Shown: positions 1-7,156 of the stretch, piece after piece
Numbering within the stretch: position 1 is the stretch's first letter
Layout: each line of letters begins with the position of its first letter
From: JBHPCZ01 sp042573625
GTDB lineage: Bacteria; Desulfobacterota; Desulfobacteria; Desulfobacterales; UBA11574
Direction: 5' to 3'
Assembly (NCBI GenBank): GCA_042573625.1
Contig: JBHPCZ010000040.1
Location: 1-25,537 of the forward strand
DNA length: 25,537 nucleotides
Program-made: the position numbers and the translations under genes
The notes under the pieces: generated by a model
What the model saw: only the letters and a program-made list of their open reading frames with translations
What the model was told of the DNA's origin: nothing
Databases searched by the model: none

Positions 1-2
1 AT

Positions 3-2990
3 ATACAAGGCAGAAAAATAAAGGATGAAAAGGAAAGAAAAAAACTACGTATTGGGTTGAAAGAAAAAATTGAAATTGAATTTGAAGACTTTAAGAGGAG
101 AAGTGAAAAGGACTCTCAAAAGCAAGATGTCTTGATTTTCTTAGAAGACATAGAAGATCGTTTCAAACATATGGAGCCATTCCGTTCTCCTGAGAAAATT
201 GTCTGGAAAGATCAATACATCCCTATTCAAGTCACACTTGAAAGAAAATACCGGCATGATGTGGAAACCTTTTATGGGTACCCCGAATCCGATGATGAGC
301 TAAAAAACGCCTATGCATTTAAAGGCATAGATACTGAAACTATACATGGCCAAGTTCCATGGGAAAAGGCAAGAAAAGACTATGATAGAATTATAGTGCT
401 TGCCGATCCTGGCATGGGGAAAACTAGCCTGTTACGAAGGGAAGCGAAAATGACCGCTCATCAGGTCGGGCAAAGCCTTTCCAAGAATGAAAACATAGAT
501 TGCGTAATCTTCCCGATATATATAAGGCTTCCCGATTTAGAAAATTGGGAAGATGAAATCTTTGATGCGATACTTCAAATTGTAAACAGAGATTATCCCA
601 AGACTTCAAATTCAAAAGCGATTAAACATCTATTAGAAAGAAAACTATATAATGGTCAATGCCTTCTATTATTGGATGCATTAGATGAAATTCCAGTAGA
701 GCGCCGAAATAATCTGGTAGAAAAACTAAACCATTTCGCTAACAATTATAAATGTCAGATCATATATACTTCACGAATTGTGGGTTATAGTAGTGGAATT
801 TTAGAGAATATCAAAGAGGTAGAAATTGTACCTTTTAATCAAACCCAAATTAAAAATTATGCCGATAAATGGTTTGAAAACGCTGCTTCTACAATTCAAG
901 ATAATACAGTTTCACCCGATGTTTTTTTAAAGGATTTGCGGGATAAACCTCAAATTTGGGGGATAACCCAGATTCCACTCCTTTTATCGCTTCTGTGTAG
1001 ACTTTATCTGGATAATAACCTTACACTTCCAGCACGAAAGGTCGATGTTTATGAAAAAGCAATAGACCATATGTTGGGTGAATGGAGTAATAAAAGAAAA
1101 CCGAAAACAGAATGGATGATAGTCCCCAAAACTGAATTGCTTGAAGAACTCGCTTATGATTTTACACGTGAAGGCAAGCAGATCTTTTCAGCTAATGAGC
1201 TTTATGATTGGTTTGATACGTACCTTAAACGTGATGACATACCAAAAGATTTCAGAAATTCTAATCCAATAGAATTACTCGACGAACTATCTGAAGACGA
1301 TGGACTTCTCTTAGGATTGGATAAACAAAATAAAAGATATATATTTTTGCACCGCACTTTTCAGGAATTCCTTACTGCTTCTTACTTAAAAAAACTCATC
1401 CAAAAAAATCAAAGTAATGGACTTGAATTAGTTAGAAAGCGTTTGTGGCTTCACTATTGGCATGAAACCATAACTCTTCTTTCTGGTCTGATGGAAGATC
1501 CTATTCCTTTGATTCAGGCCATCGCAGGTGAGGATGAAAAGGATGATATTTTTTTTACTCGCTTGATATTAGCAGGTCGGTGTGTTGCTGAATGTGATGA
1601 TAATTACCAAAGATATTTTCAGAACATTTTGGAAAGCATTTTTAATTTATGGATGGGTGATTATTCCTTGACATATAGGACAATCGTTAATTCCATTGCT
1701 CGATCGAGCTCACAGATGTTAGGTATATTCATAGGTTCCCTAACGCATCCTAAATTTGATGTTAGAAAAAGAGCTGTTGAGGCCTTGGGTGATATAGGCA
1801 GTGAGCAGTCAGTCGAGCATTTGTCAAATTCCCTGAAAGACGGCGATAGAATACTTAAAATTGAATCAGCCTGGGCATTGAGCAAAATAGGCAGCGATAA
1901 GGCAATTAAGCCCTTGATTCGGGCTCTTAAAGACCACAATGACGACGTTAGGATTTTTTCTGCAGTGGCTTTGGGTATAATAGGCAGTGATCGGGCGGTT
2001 GGTTCGTTGATTGAGGCCCTTAAAGATAGATACTGGGTTGTAAGGCAGAAAGCTGCCTTGGCTTTACGCAAAATAGATAATAGTCAGGCAGCTGGGCCTC
2101 TAATTCAGGCATTAAAAGATAAGTCTATTAGATTGTATGATGTTAAGATTCTAGGAATGCTGGGCAACAAGGATGCAATCGAGCCTTTGACTCTGGCATT
2201 AAAGGACAAAAATGAAGAACTCAGAAGTATGGCAGCCTTGGCTTTGGGGGAACTCGGAAGTGATAAGGCAATTGAGCCATTAATTGAGGCCCTTAAAGAT
2301 AAGGTCGATGCTGTTAGGAGTAGTGTTATTAAAGCTCTGAGCTATATAGATAGTGATAAGGCGTTTAAGCCTTTGATTGAGGCACTCAAAGATAAAGACA
2401 GTAACATTAGGGAAAGTGCTGTTTATGGTTTAAGATTGCATGATCCTAAGAAAACGGTTAAACATTTGATTCAAATGCTCAAAGATGAAAACACAAATGT
2501 TAAAAGTAGTGCTGCTGATATACTAGGATTGATTGGCAACAAGAATGCAGTTAAGCCTTTGATTCAGACGCTCAGAGATGGAAACCAGTATGTCAGGATT
2601 GAAGCCGCTAGATCTTTGGGAAGAATTGGCAGTGACAAAGCAATTGAACCATTGATTGAGGCTCTTAAAGATAGGGTCAGTCGTGTTAGGGATGCTGCTA
2701 TTAAAGCTTTGGGCAATATAGATAGCGATAAGGCAATTGAACCATTGATTGAGGCTCTTAAAGATAGGGTCAGTGATGTTAGGCGAAAGACCGCACAAAT
2801 TTTGGGGGCTATTGGTCCAGTTAATATATTGGAAATGCTGGTAAAAAATACTGATATTGACATTTATGAGCCAGAAATATTTTCTTTAGCTAGATCATTG
2901 GCTATTCGATATTGTAAGGCAGAAACCGATTTTATTCCTGTTTATCCAGAGTTGATCGAGTCATATAAATCAACTCCAAATATTCGTTAG
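3..2990 (+). CDS. NACHT-domain NTPase with C-terminal HEAT repeats (NLR-like, partial at 5' end)
   Basis: STAND-type P-loop NTPase, probably a sensor or switch protein. Numbering from a TTG at base 57, Walker A is ADPGMGKT (116-123), Walker B is LLLLDALDE (203-211) and a sensor-like IIYTSR follows at 235-240: the usual NACHT order. A helical winged-helix-like part follows to about 540, then twelve HEAT repeats (about 560-925) and a short tail. The frame stays open upstream of base 57 to the left edge (codon at 3-5) with charged helical sequence, and the only upstream ATG (25-27) is in another frame, so the true start probably lies outside the window and an N-terminal effector domain may be missing. 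The gene is visibly A+T-rich compared with the genes from tyrS onward, consistent with transfer. Bacterial NACHT proteins of this shape include antiphage proteins (family knowledge). A defence role here is inference only. Confidence 0.85.
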   Translation: MQGRKIKDEKERKKLRIGLKEKIEIEFEDFKRRSEKDSQKQDVLIFLEDIEDRFKHMEPFRSPEKIVWKDQYIPIQVTLERKYRHDVETFYGYPESDDELKNAYAFKGIDTETIHGQVPWEKARKDYDRIIVLADPGMGKTSLLRREAKMTAHQVGQSLSKNENIDCVIFPIYIRLPDLENWEDEIFDAILQIVNRDYPKTSNSKAIKHLLERKLYNGQCLLLLDALDEIPVERRNNLVEKLNHFANNYKCQIIYTSRIVGYSSGILENIKEVEIVPFNQTQIKNYADKWFENAASTIQDNTVSPDVFLKDLRDKPQIWGITQIPLLLSLLCRLYLDNNLTLPARKVDVYEKAIDHMLGEWSNKRKPKTEWMIVPKTELLEELAYDFTREGKQIFSANELYDWFDTYLKRDDIPKDFRNSNPIELLDELSEDDGLLLGLDKQNKRYIFLHRTFQEFLTASYLKKLIQKNQSNGLELVRKRLWLHYWHETITLLSGLMEDPIPLIQAIAGEDEKDDIFFTRLILAGRCVAECDDNYQRYFQNILESIFNLWMGDYSLTYRTIVNSIARSSSQMLGIFIGSLTHPKFDVRKRAVEALGDIGSEQSVEHLSNSLKDGDRILKIESAWALSKIGSDKAIKPLIRALKDHNDDVRIFSAVALGIIGSDRAVGSLIEALKDRYWVVRQKAALALRKIDNSQAAGPLIQALKDKSIRLYDVKILGMLGNKDAIEPLTLALKDKNEELRSMAALALGELGSDKAIEPLIEALKDKVDAVRSSVIKALSYIDSDKAFKPLIEALKDKDSNIRESAVYGLRLHDPKKTVKHLIQMLKDENTNVKSSAADILGLIGNKNAVKPLIQTLRDGNQYVRIEAARSLGRIGSDKAIEPLIEALKDRVSRVRDAAIKALGNIDSDKAIEPLIEALKDRVSDVRRKTAQILGAIGPVNILEMLVKNTDIDIYEPEIFSLARSLAIRYCKAETDFIPVYPELIESYKSTPNIR
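1737..2840 (+). repeat. Twelve tandem 31-codon HEAT-like repeats inside the NACHT gene
   Basis: The coding sequence repeats every 93 bp with a core like SDKAIEPLIEALKD, followed by a variable VR-x-A-x-x-ALG segment. I count twelve units, all 31 residues except one of 29 (the unit at about 2110-2200). Such PBS-lyase/HEAT-type units stack into a superhelical binding surface. The last units are the most alike: a 41-bp stretch starting at 2641 recurs unchanged at 2734, exactly 93 bp later, which points to recent tandem duplication or gene conversion at the C-terminal end of the array. Confidence 0.9.
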
Positions 2991-3032
2991 GTGCTATTGA
3001 GGATCCAAAACCGAATTCAATATCAATTCAGC

Positions 3033-3839
3033 TTAGAAAACCACCGTGACACTCACTTTCCGACCAATCTCATCATGACCTTTAAGTACGGCCACCCTTT
3101 CGACCTCAGCTCCCAATAAATAATCTGAAAGCTTTTTCTTACAGTCGGAAAGCGCCAACCGGAACTCACGGGAATTGCTACATATCCAAACAGGATCAAC
3201 AGCAACCGTCATTTTCTGCTCAGAACCCTTCGAAACATGAACCACATAATATGAAATCAGCTTTGCAAAACGGTTTCGTTTGCGGATAATTACATCAGCT
3301 GATGATAACACGGCGGATACACCATTAACCTCAGTAACTCGAACCTTGGCAGAATCACCTGAATCAGAAACAATAGACGCTACGACCTTTGCCCCCCTAC
3401 TCAACCGTCGCATTTCTGCTATTAGCTTGTCCTGGTACTGTACGAGAATGAAATAAACATACATCCCGGAACCATCAAGGCTCCAGGAACTTTTTGCTAT
3501 ATTACGCTCAACACCAAGCACAACACCTTTTGCAACCTTTGAAAGCCGGTCATCAACAACGCGCTTTGGAACTTTTCCGCGAACATTTCCTGAAACCCTA
3601 TTGGAATAGCTGTGATTGTACTGAACATTAACGGATGAGAGGATCTGTCGGACCACCTCATCAATTGCGGACCTTCTGGCTTCAGAAATAGAATCACATG
3701 GAGAGCTGACACCTGCGAAATGGTTTGGAGGAACAGATGTCAAAAAGGAAGGAACCTGCAGGGGGCTTTCTGCAAAACAGGAAGCCCCCCACAACAGAAT
3801 GACAGCGATGCAAACATTAGGCAGATTTTGAAATCTCAC
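3033..3839 (-). CDS. Secreted LPP20/FlgT-N-like envelope protein
   Basis: A 268-residue protein with a Sec signal peptide: a hydrophobic core at about residues 9-20 and a likely signal peptidase I site after CFA (before ESPL). The mature N-terminal part contains SISEARRSAIDEVVRQI, the pattern 'x-A-R-x-x-A-I-x-x-h-x-R-Q' seen in LPP20 lipoproteins and the N-terminal domain of FlgT-type proteins. The rest is beta-rich and not recognised. The start is a GTG with GAGGAA about 8 bases upstream. It overlaps the 3' end of the upstream lipoprotein gene by 23 bp, so the two are probably cotranscribed. The exact role is unknown; an outer-membrane or periplasmic structural role is inferred. Confidence 0.6.
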   Translation of the reverse strand: MRFQNLPNVCIAVILLWGASCFAESPLQVPSFLTSVPPNHFAGVSSPCDSISEARRSAIDEVVRQILSSVNVQYNHSYSNRVSGNVRGKVPKRVVDDRLSKVAKGVVLGVERNIAKSSWSLDGSGMYVYFILVQYQDKLIAEMRRLSRGAKVVASIVSDSGDSAKVRVTEVNGVSAVLSSADVIIRKRNRFAKLISYYVVHVSKGSEQKMTVAVDPVWICSNSREFRLALSDCKKKLSDYLLGAEVERVAVLKGHDEIGRKVSVTVVF

Positions 3840-4503
3840 TTTTCAGTTCCTCAAGAAGCTTCTCAGCTTTTTCCTTTGCCTCCATCTCACCGGCACTTGC
3901 GAATTTATCCCGCAATCTGCGCACGGCTTCGGCTTTAGCGTTCAGGAAATCAATCTTCGGGATTTCTAATTTCACGAAAACGTTGTAAATTGAAGCATTT
4001 ATGGTTGGATCGTACAGCTCTTCGTAATAGACTTCTTTTTGTCTGACTCCCAGTAAATGAAGATTGTCAGCAATCGTCGCAATCCCATCAGACACCCATC
4101 GATCAACACCATCAGTGCCAGTATTGGAGCCCTGAACATGTTCGGAAAACTCAACACGAACAAAATTTGAGATGGCCTGGACTACAACTTTCAGAGCCTC
4201 AGCGTTTGCACATCGAATGGTAACTGAATAATCAGAGCCATTAAGAAATGCGCCAGAAAAATAAATGTTACCATCTTCCTCAACCACAGTCTTTTTGGTC
4301 CACTGAGGCCGTTGCTGATCGTGAGCCGAGGTGCGAACCAAGATAGGTTTCTGAACGAGGTAGGCCTGTTGTGCTGGACTCTGGGCAACCTTCACATTCT
4401 TTGATGCACCACACCCAGAGATTACAAAAGCTATAATAAAAATTGTTAAGCTAACAAATTGCCAATGATACAAAACCTCTAACTGATTCCTTATTTTTTC
4501 CAT
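3817..4503 (-). CDS. LPP20-family lipoprotein
   Basis: A 228-residue lipoprotein. A hydrophobic stretch at residues 17-29 leads into a lipobox VISG-C with the lipidated Cys at 31. It is followed by a low-complexity linker and an LPP20-like domain containing ANAEALKVVVQAISNFV, then a C-terminal charged helix (KAEAVRRLRDKF...EAKEKAEKLLEELK) likely to be coiled-coil. The start ATG has a strong AGGAGGG ribosome binding site 7 bases upstream and a good promoter further up (4525-4553). It is the first gene of a two-gene unit with the secreted LPP20-like gene. The two proteins share the same domain type and may be paralogous partners in the envelope (inference). Confidence 0.7.
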   Translation of the reverse strand: MEKIRNQLEVLYHWQFVSLTIFIIAFVISGCGASKNVKVAQSPAQQAYLVQKPILVRTSAHDQQRPQWTKKTVVEEDGNIYFSGAFLNGSDYSVTIRCANAEALKVVVQAISNFVRVEFSEHVQGSNTGTDGVDRWVSDGIATIADNLHLLGVRQKEVYYEELYDPTINASIYNVFVKLEIPKIDFLNAKAEAVRRLRDKFASAGEMEAKEKAEKLLEELKSEISKSA

Positions 4504-4524
4504 AAAAAAGCCCTCCTTTCACTC

Positions 4525-4553
4525 AAAATACGAAAGGAAGGTTTGCTTGTCAA
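4525..4553 (-). promoter_or_regulatory. Sigma70-type promoter of the lipoprotein pair
   Basis: On the minus strand TTGACA (4553-4548) is followed by a 17-base spacer and TATTTT (4530-4525). The -35 hexamer is a perfect match. The predicted start lies just upstream of the AGGAGGG site of the lipoprotein gene. Confidence 0.65.
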
Positions 4554-4695
4554 GAGAATAATACTATTTTTTAATAATAATTTCAATTAGTTGAGTTGAG
4601 TTTAAACTCAAATTGAACCATAGGACAGCCATTAACGTATCAAATGGTTTTCATTACCATCGATTGTAGCAATTTATGTTAAGTTGTGAATATTC

Positions 4696-4723
4696 TTGAC
4701 TTTTATTTATTGTTTGTTGTAAA
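4696..4723 (+). promoter_or_regulatory. Probable promoter of the H1-like gene
   Basis: TTGACT (4696-4701), a 16-base spacer and TGTAAA (4718-4723) lie about 37 bases upstream of the start codon at 4760. The match to consensus is moderate. The rest of the 4504-4759 interval is A+T-rich and carries nothing else recognisable. Confidence 0.45.
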
Positions 4724-4759
4724 GCTTTGAAATCAATTCAAATTCTAAGGAGGGAACTT

Positions 4760-5122
4760 ATGAAAAAGCTTCAAAAGGATCTGCAAGCTGTAACGAAGAT
4801 TCTTAAAGGACTGGCACTGAAGGTTGAAAAAATTCAGAAAGAGGTTGAAAGGCTGGATAAGCCAAAAACTAAAGCAAAGCCTGTGAAGAAGGCACCTGTA
4901 AAGAAAGTTGCTGCTAAAAAGACTGCTGCAAAGAAACCTGAACAGAAGACAGCATTTGATACTGTAATCGGAATTCTTAATCGTTACAAGAAAGGTGTTA
5001 ATACTGCGACACTTATGAAAAAGACAGGTTTCAGCCAAAAGAAAATTGCGAATCTTGTATATAAAGGCAAGAAGCAGGGTACGATAAAGAGTGTGGGAAA
5101 AGGTGTTTATTTGAAGGTGTGA
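4760..5122 (+). CDS. Lysine-rich histone H1-like protein with C-terminal winged helix
   Basis: A 120-residue basic protein. Residues 1-38 form an amphipathic, probably coiled-coil helix; 40-65 are a Lys/Ala/Pro tract (KPVKKAPVKKVAAKKTAAKK) like the C-terminal tail of histone H1. Residues 66-120 (TAFDTVIGILNRY...TLMKKTGFSQKKIANLVYKGKKQGTIKSV..GVYLK) read as a compact winged-helix DNA-binding domain. I chose the ATG at 4760, not an in-frame ATG at 4727, because a near-perfect TAAGGAGGG site sits 5 bases before it. It likely binds DNA without much specificity as a nucleoid protein (inference). It stands alone, with opposite-strand lipoprotein genes on its left. Confidence 0.7.
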   Translation: MKKLQKDLQAVTKILKGLALKVEKIQKEVERLDKPKTKAKPVKKAPVKKVAAKKTAAKKPEQKTAFDTVIGILNRYKKGVNTATLMKKTGFSQKKIANLVYKGKKQGTIKSVGKGVYLKV

Positions 5123-5556
5123 CAGTTACGTAAAGCTGGCCCATTCCGGTTTTTATCCTTGTAGTAAAGCCTTCCAGTGTTTCGAGCCGTTCTTTGGCCG
5201 CAACTAATATTTTCTCTTTCGAGACCATATTCCCTTTTCGAAAAGTGGCTAATATGTTTAAGGCTTTTAAAAAACTGCTTGAAAATTGAAAGAGTTTCTT
5301 AACTCCGTATGCGGCAGAAAAGGCGTTGCGGTTTCGGCAGGTTGGACCTTTTGAAGGCGTTAAGTCGGCTTGAAAGATCTTTTCAGTTAACGCAGGCAAA
5401 GGGGAAATGATAAAATAATGAAGCAGGATGTCGTTTTAATACCTTGGAGAACGCAATTAGAAGCAGTCAATAAAATGACCGTCAGTTTCGTACCAAAAGG
5501 ATAATCGGTTATGTCAAAAAACTAAAAACACCAATTCATTAGGACTGAAATTTCAG
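5123..5556 (+). other. Non-coding gap after the H1-like gene, with one hairpin
   Basis: No convincing gene. A long minus-strand open frame (5031-5399) overlaps the 3' end of the H1-like gene and has neither a good ribosome binding site nor recognisable protein sequence throughout. The clearest structure is a hairpin with arms GCGTTAA (5357-5363) and TTAACGC (5387-5393) enclosing a second near-palindrome, TTGAAAGATCTTTTCA. It has no T-run, so it is not an obvious terminator. Confidence 0.4.
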
Positions 5557-5586
5557 TTGACACGTTAACCCCTTTATCTCTATAGT
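5557..5586 (+). promoter_or_regulatory. Sigma70-type promoter for the tyrS leader
   Basis: TTGACA (5557-5562), an 18-base spacer and TATAGT (5581-5586). The -35 is perfect and the -10 matches at five of six positions. The predicted start near 5593 gives a leader of about 220 bases before tyrS that includes the whole attenuator. Confidence 0.7.
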
Positions 5587-5638
5587 CCTTTTGAACGAAA
5601 GAGTAATTCAAGCAAATAATTTTGAGCGGAAAAATATA

Positions 5639-5695
5639 ATGCCGAACAGAACTACTACTTATTATTATTGTCAATCTAAAGATCCTCCCTCTTAG
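5639..5695 (+). CDS. Leader peptide with three consecutive Tyr codons (tyrS attenuator)
   Basis: An 18-codon frame, ATG at 5639 to TAG at 5693-5695, encoding MPNRTTTYYYCQSKDPPS. The three TAT Tyr codons (5660-5668) are consecutive. The gene immediately downstream is tyrosyl-tRNA synthetase, so the codons report exactly the charged tRNA that the gene product makes. The ribosome binding site is weak (GAGCGGA about 9 bases upstream). The stop codon falls inside the strand (5688-5696) that can form the antiterminator, the placement expected if a ribosome finishing the peptide masks that strand. The peptide itself is not expected to have a function. The call rests on sequence only. Confidence 0.8.
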   Translation: MPNRTTTYYYCQSKDPPS

Positions 5696-5747
5696 GATGA
5701 CAAACAGGACTGCGTAGTCAACATACCCTAAGAGGAATCTCTTAGGG
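5668..5747 (+). promoter_or_regulatory. Transcription attenuator with three alternative hairpins upstream of tyrS
   Basis: Four RNA segments form mutually exclusive pairs. 1:2: TTGTCA (5668-5673) with TGACAA (5698-5703), reinforced by TCCT/AGGA inside. 2:3 (antiterminator): CCTCTTAGG (5688-5696) with CCTAAGAGG (5727-5735), nine perfect pairs. 3:4 (terminator): CCCTAAGAG (5726-5734) with CTCTTAGGG (5739-5747). A ribosome stalled on the Tyr codons at 5660-5668 would cover segment 1, free segment 2 to pair with 3, and let transcription continue into tyrS. A ribosome reaching the stop at 5693 would cover segment 2, so 3:4 forms and transcription ends. The pairing is seen directly; the mechanism follows the trp/his/phe leader model. 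Confidence 0.8.
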
Positions 5748-5753
5748 TTTTTT
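5726..5753 (+). terminator. Intrinsic terminator of the tyrS leader
   Basis: A nine-base-pair perfect stem (CCCTAAGAG / CTCTTAGGG), a GAAT loop and an uninterrupted T6 run (5748-5753), followed by G and five more T. It lies 60 bases before the tyrS start and no full-length gene precedes it on this strand, which fits an attenuator rather than an end-of-gene terminator. Confidence 0.85.
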
Positions 5754-5813
5754 GTTTTTATTGCAGCAAGTTGCAAATTGTCGAATCCGCTTATATTAGA
5801 AAAGGAGATCCCA

Positions 5814-7088
5814 ATGAACAACATGTTCGACATTTTTAAGGAAAGGGGTTTTATTAAACAATGTTCAAATGAGAAAACGCTTAGAAAGATTTTTTCAAAG
5901 GAAAAAGTAACCGGCTATATAGGGTTTGACCCCACAGCAGAAAGTTTCCATGCCGGCAGTCTGATTCCGATCATGGCGCTGGCATGGATGGAACGGATGG
6001 GGCACCGGCCTATTGTTATTATGGGCGGAGGAACTGCGCTTTTGGGTGACCCTTCAGGAAAAAATGAAGCCAGGAAGCTGATGTCGCCGGAGCAGATCAA
6101 ATTCAACATGAAAAATTTAAAAAAAGAGCTCCGTCGCTATCTGCATTTAAGCAAGGACAGGACGCAGATCCTGAACAACGTTTCATGGCTTTCCAAAATG
6201 AAATACATCCCCTTTATGCGGGAAGTGGGTGTACACTTCAAATTAAACGTGATGATAAAAGCTGAAAGCTGCAATAAACGCCTGAAATCCAACAAAGGGA
6301 TGCCTTTCAATGAATTCAGTTACCCGCTGTTACAGGCATTCGACTTCCTGCACCTTTATAAAAATTACAACTGTATTCTGCAGATGGGCGGCAGCGATCA
6401 GTGGGGGAATATCACGGACGGCCTTGATCTTATTAAACGTAAAGTAAGAGGCCAGGCATACTGCATTACGTTTCCATTACTTGAAATTGATGGAAAGAAG
6501 GCGGGCCAGAGTGAAAAAGATACAAAGATCTGGCTTAACCCTGAAAAGACGTCTCCCTATGAGTTTTACCAGTTTTGGATCAATACCAAAGACGACGAGG
6601 TGGACGCATTTTTGCGCCTATTTACCTTCTTGCAGATAGATGAGATAAGAGAACTAACAAAAGGCAGCGGTGCGGAACTGAACAGGGCCAAGCGGGTTCT
6701 GGCTTACGAGGTAACCCGGCTGGCCCACGGCAAGCGGGCCGCTGAAGTGGTACGAAATCTGTCCAAAGGCCTGTTCAGCTCAAAAAAACTCAACCTTTCC
6801 GGAATTATCAAGTATAGCAACCCGATTACCATCGAGATACCGATGAATGATTTTGAAAAAGGCATCTGGCCTGCTGACTTACTCAAACGATCCGGGCTGG
6901 TTCATGGAACCGGTGCCGGCAGAAAGATCATCATGTCCGGGGGAGCCTACATTAACAGAAAGCGAATCAAAGACGTAAACGAAAAGATTTCTACCAACAT
7001 GCTCGATAAAAACGGGTTGCTTCTTTTACAGAAGGGAAAAAAGGACTTTATTATTGTTAAGGCGATTAATGAGCCGGATAAAAATTAA
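5814..7088 (+). CDS. tyrS: Tyrosyl-tRNA synthetase
   Basis: Class I aminoacyl-tRNA synthetase that charges tRNA-Tyr in the cytoplasm. At 424 residues it has the length of the E. coli enzyme. The HIGH-type motif is HAGS (46-49) after GFDPTAESF; GGSDQWGNIT (tyrosine/ATP site) follows at about 192-201. The KMSKS-equivalent region is KAGQS (229-233), where KFGKT or KFGKS is common, so the second Lys is replaced by Gln. A C-terminal S4-like RNA-binding domain covers about 350-420. The start was placed at the ATG at 5814 because AAAGGAG lies 6 bases upstream; an in-frame ATG 36 bases earlier has no such site. It is likely cotranscribed with asd (68-base gap) and controlled by the upstream attenuator. 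Confidence 0.95.
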   Translation: MNNMFDIFKERGFIKQCSNEKTLRKIFSKEKVTGYIGFDPTAESFHAGSLIPIMALAWMERMGHRPIVIMGGGTALLGDPSGKNEARKLMSPEQIKFNMKNLKKELRRYLHLSKDRTQILNNVSWLSKMKYIPFMREVGVHFKLNVMIKAESCNKRLKSNKGMPFNEFSYPLLQAFDFLHLYKNYNCILQMGGSDQWGNITDGLDLIKRKVRGQAYCITFPLLEIDGKKAGQSEKDTKIWLNPEKTSPYEFYQFWINTKDDEVDAFLRLFTFLQIDEIRELTKGSGAELNRAKRVLAYEVTRLAHGKRAAEVVRNLSKGLFSSKKLNLSGIIKYSNPITIEIPMNDFEKGIWPADLLKRSGLVHGTGAGRKIIMSGGAYINRKRIKDVNEKISTNMLDKNGLLLLQKGKKDFIIVKAINEPDKN

Positions 7089-7113
7089 CTAAACCGTTTT
7101 AAACAAGTGAATG

Positions 7114-7127
7114 TTGATCTGTATCAA
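7114..7127 (+). promoter_or_regulatory. FNR/CRP-type palindrome between tyrS and asd
   Basis: TTGAT-CTGT-ATCAA, a perfect 5+4+5 palindrome identical in form to the FNR consensus, lies 30 bases upstream of the asd start. Whether a CRP/FNR-family regulator uses it is unknown; one chance occurrence in a window of this size is not negligible. Confidence 0.3.
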
Positions 7128-7156
7128 TATAGGTAATTTTCCAGAGGGATATTCTA

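Noticed and set aside
1737..2840. CRISPR-like or satellite repeat array
   Set aside because: The 93-bp periodicity is in frame and encodes HEAT units; there are no spacers.
5031..5399. Minus-strand open frame of 122 codons downstream of the H1-like gene
   Set aside because: It overlaps the H1-like coding end, its overlapping C-terminal part is the complement of that gene, and no ribosome binding site or family is visible. A short central stretch (MVSKEKILVAAKERLETLEG) looks protein-like but has a poorly spaced ribosome binding site.
5593..5753. Independent small RNA gene ending at the terminator
   Set aside because: A promoter and terminator bracket about 160 bases, so a free RNA is made in the terminated state, but the Tyr-codon frame and alternative pairings next to tyrS explain it better as an attenuator.
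5681..5760. T-box riboswitch upstream of tyrS
   Set aside because: No T-box consensus (AGGGTGGNACCGCG-like) or specifier-loop architecture is present; the leader is too short.
5522..5833. Minus-strand open frame across the tyrS leader
   Set aside because: It is antisense to the attenuator and the tyrS start; its composition is explained by the A+T-rich leader, with no recognisable protein.
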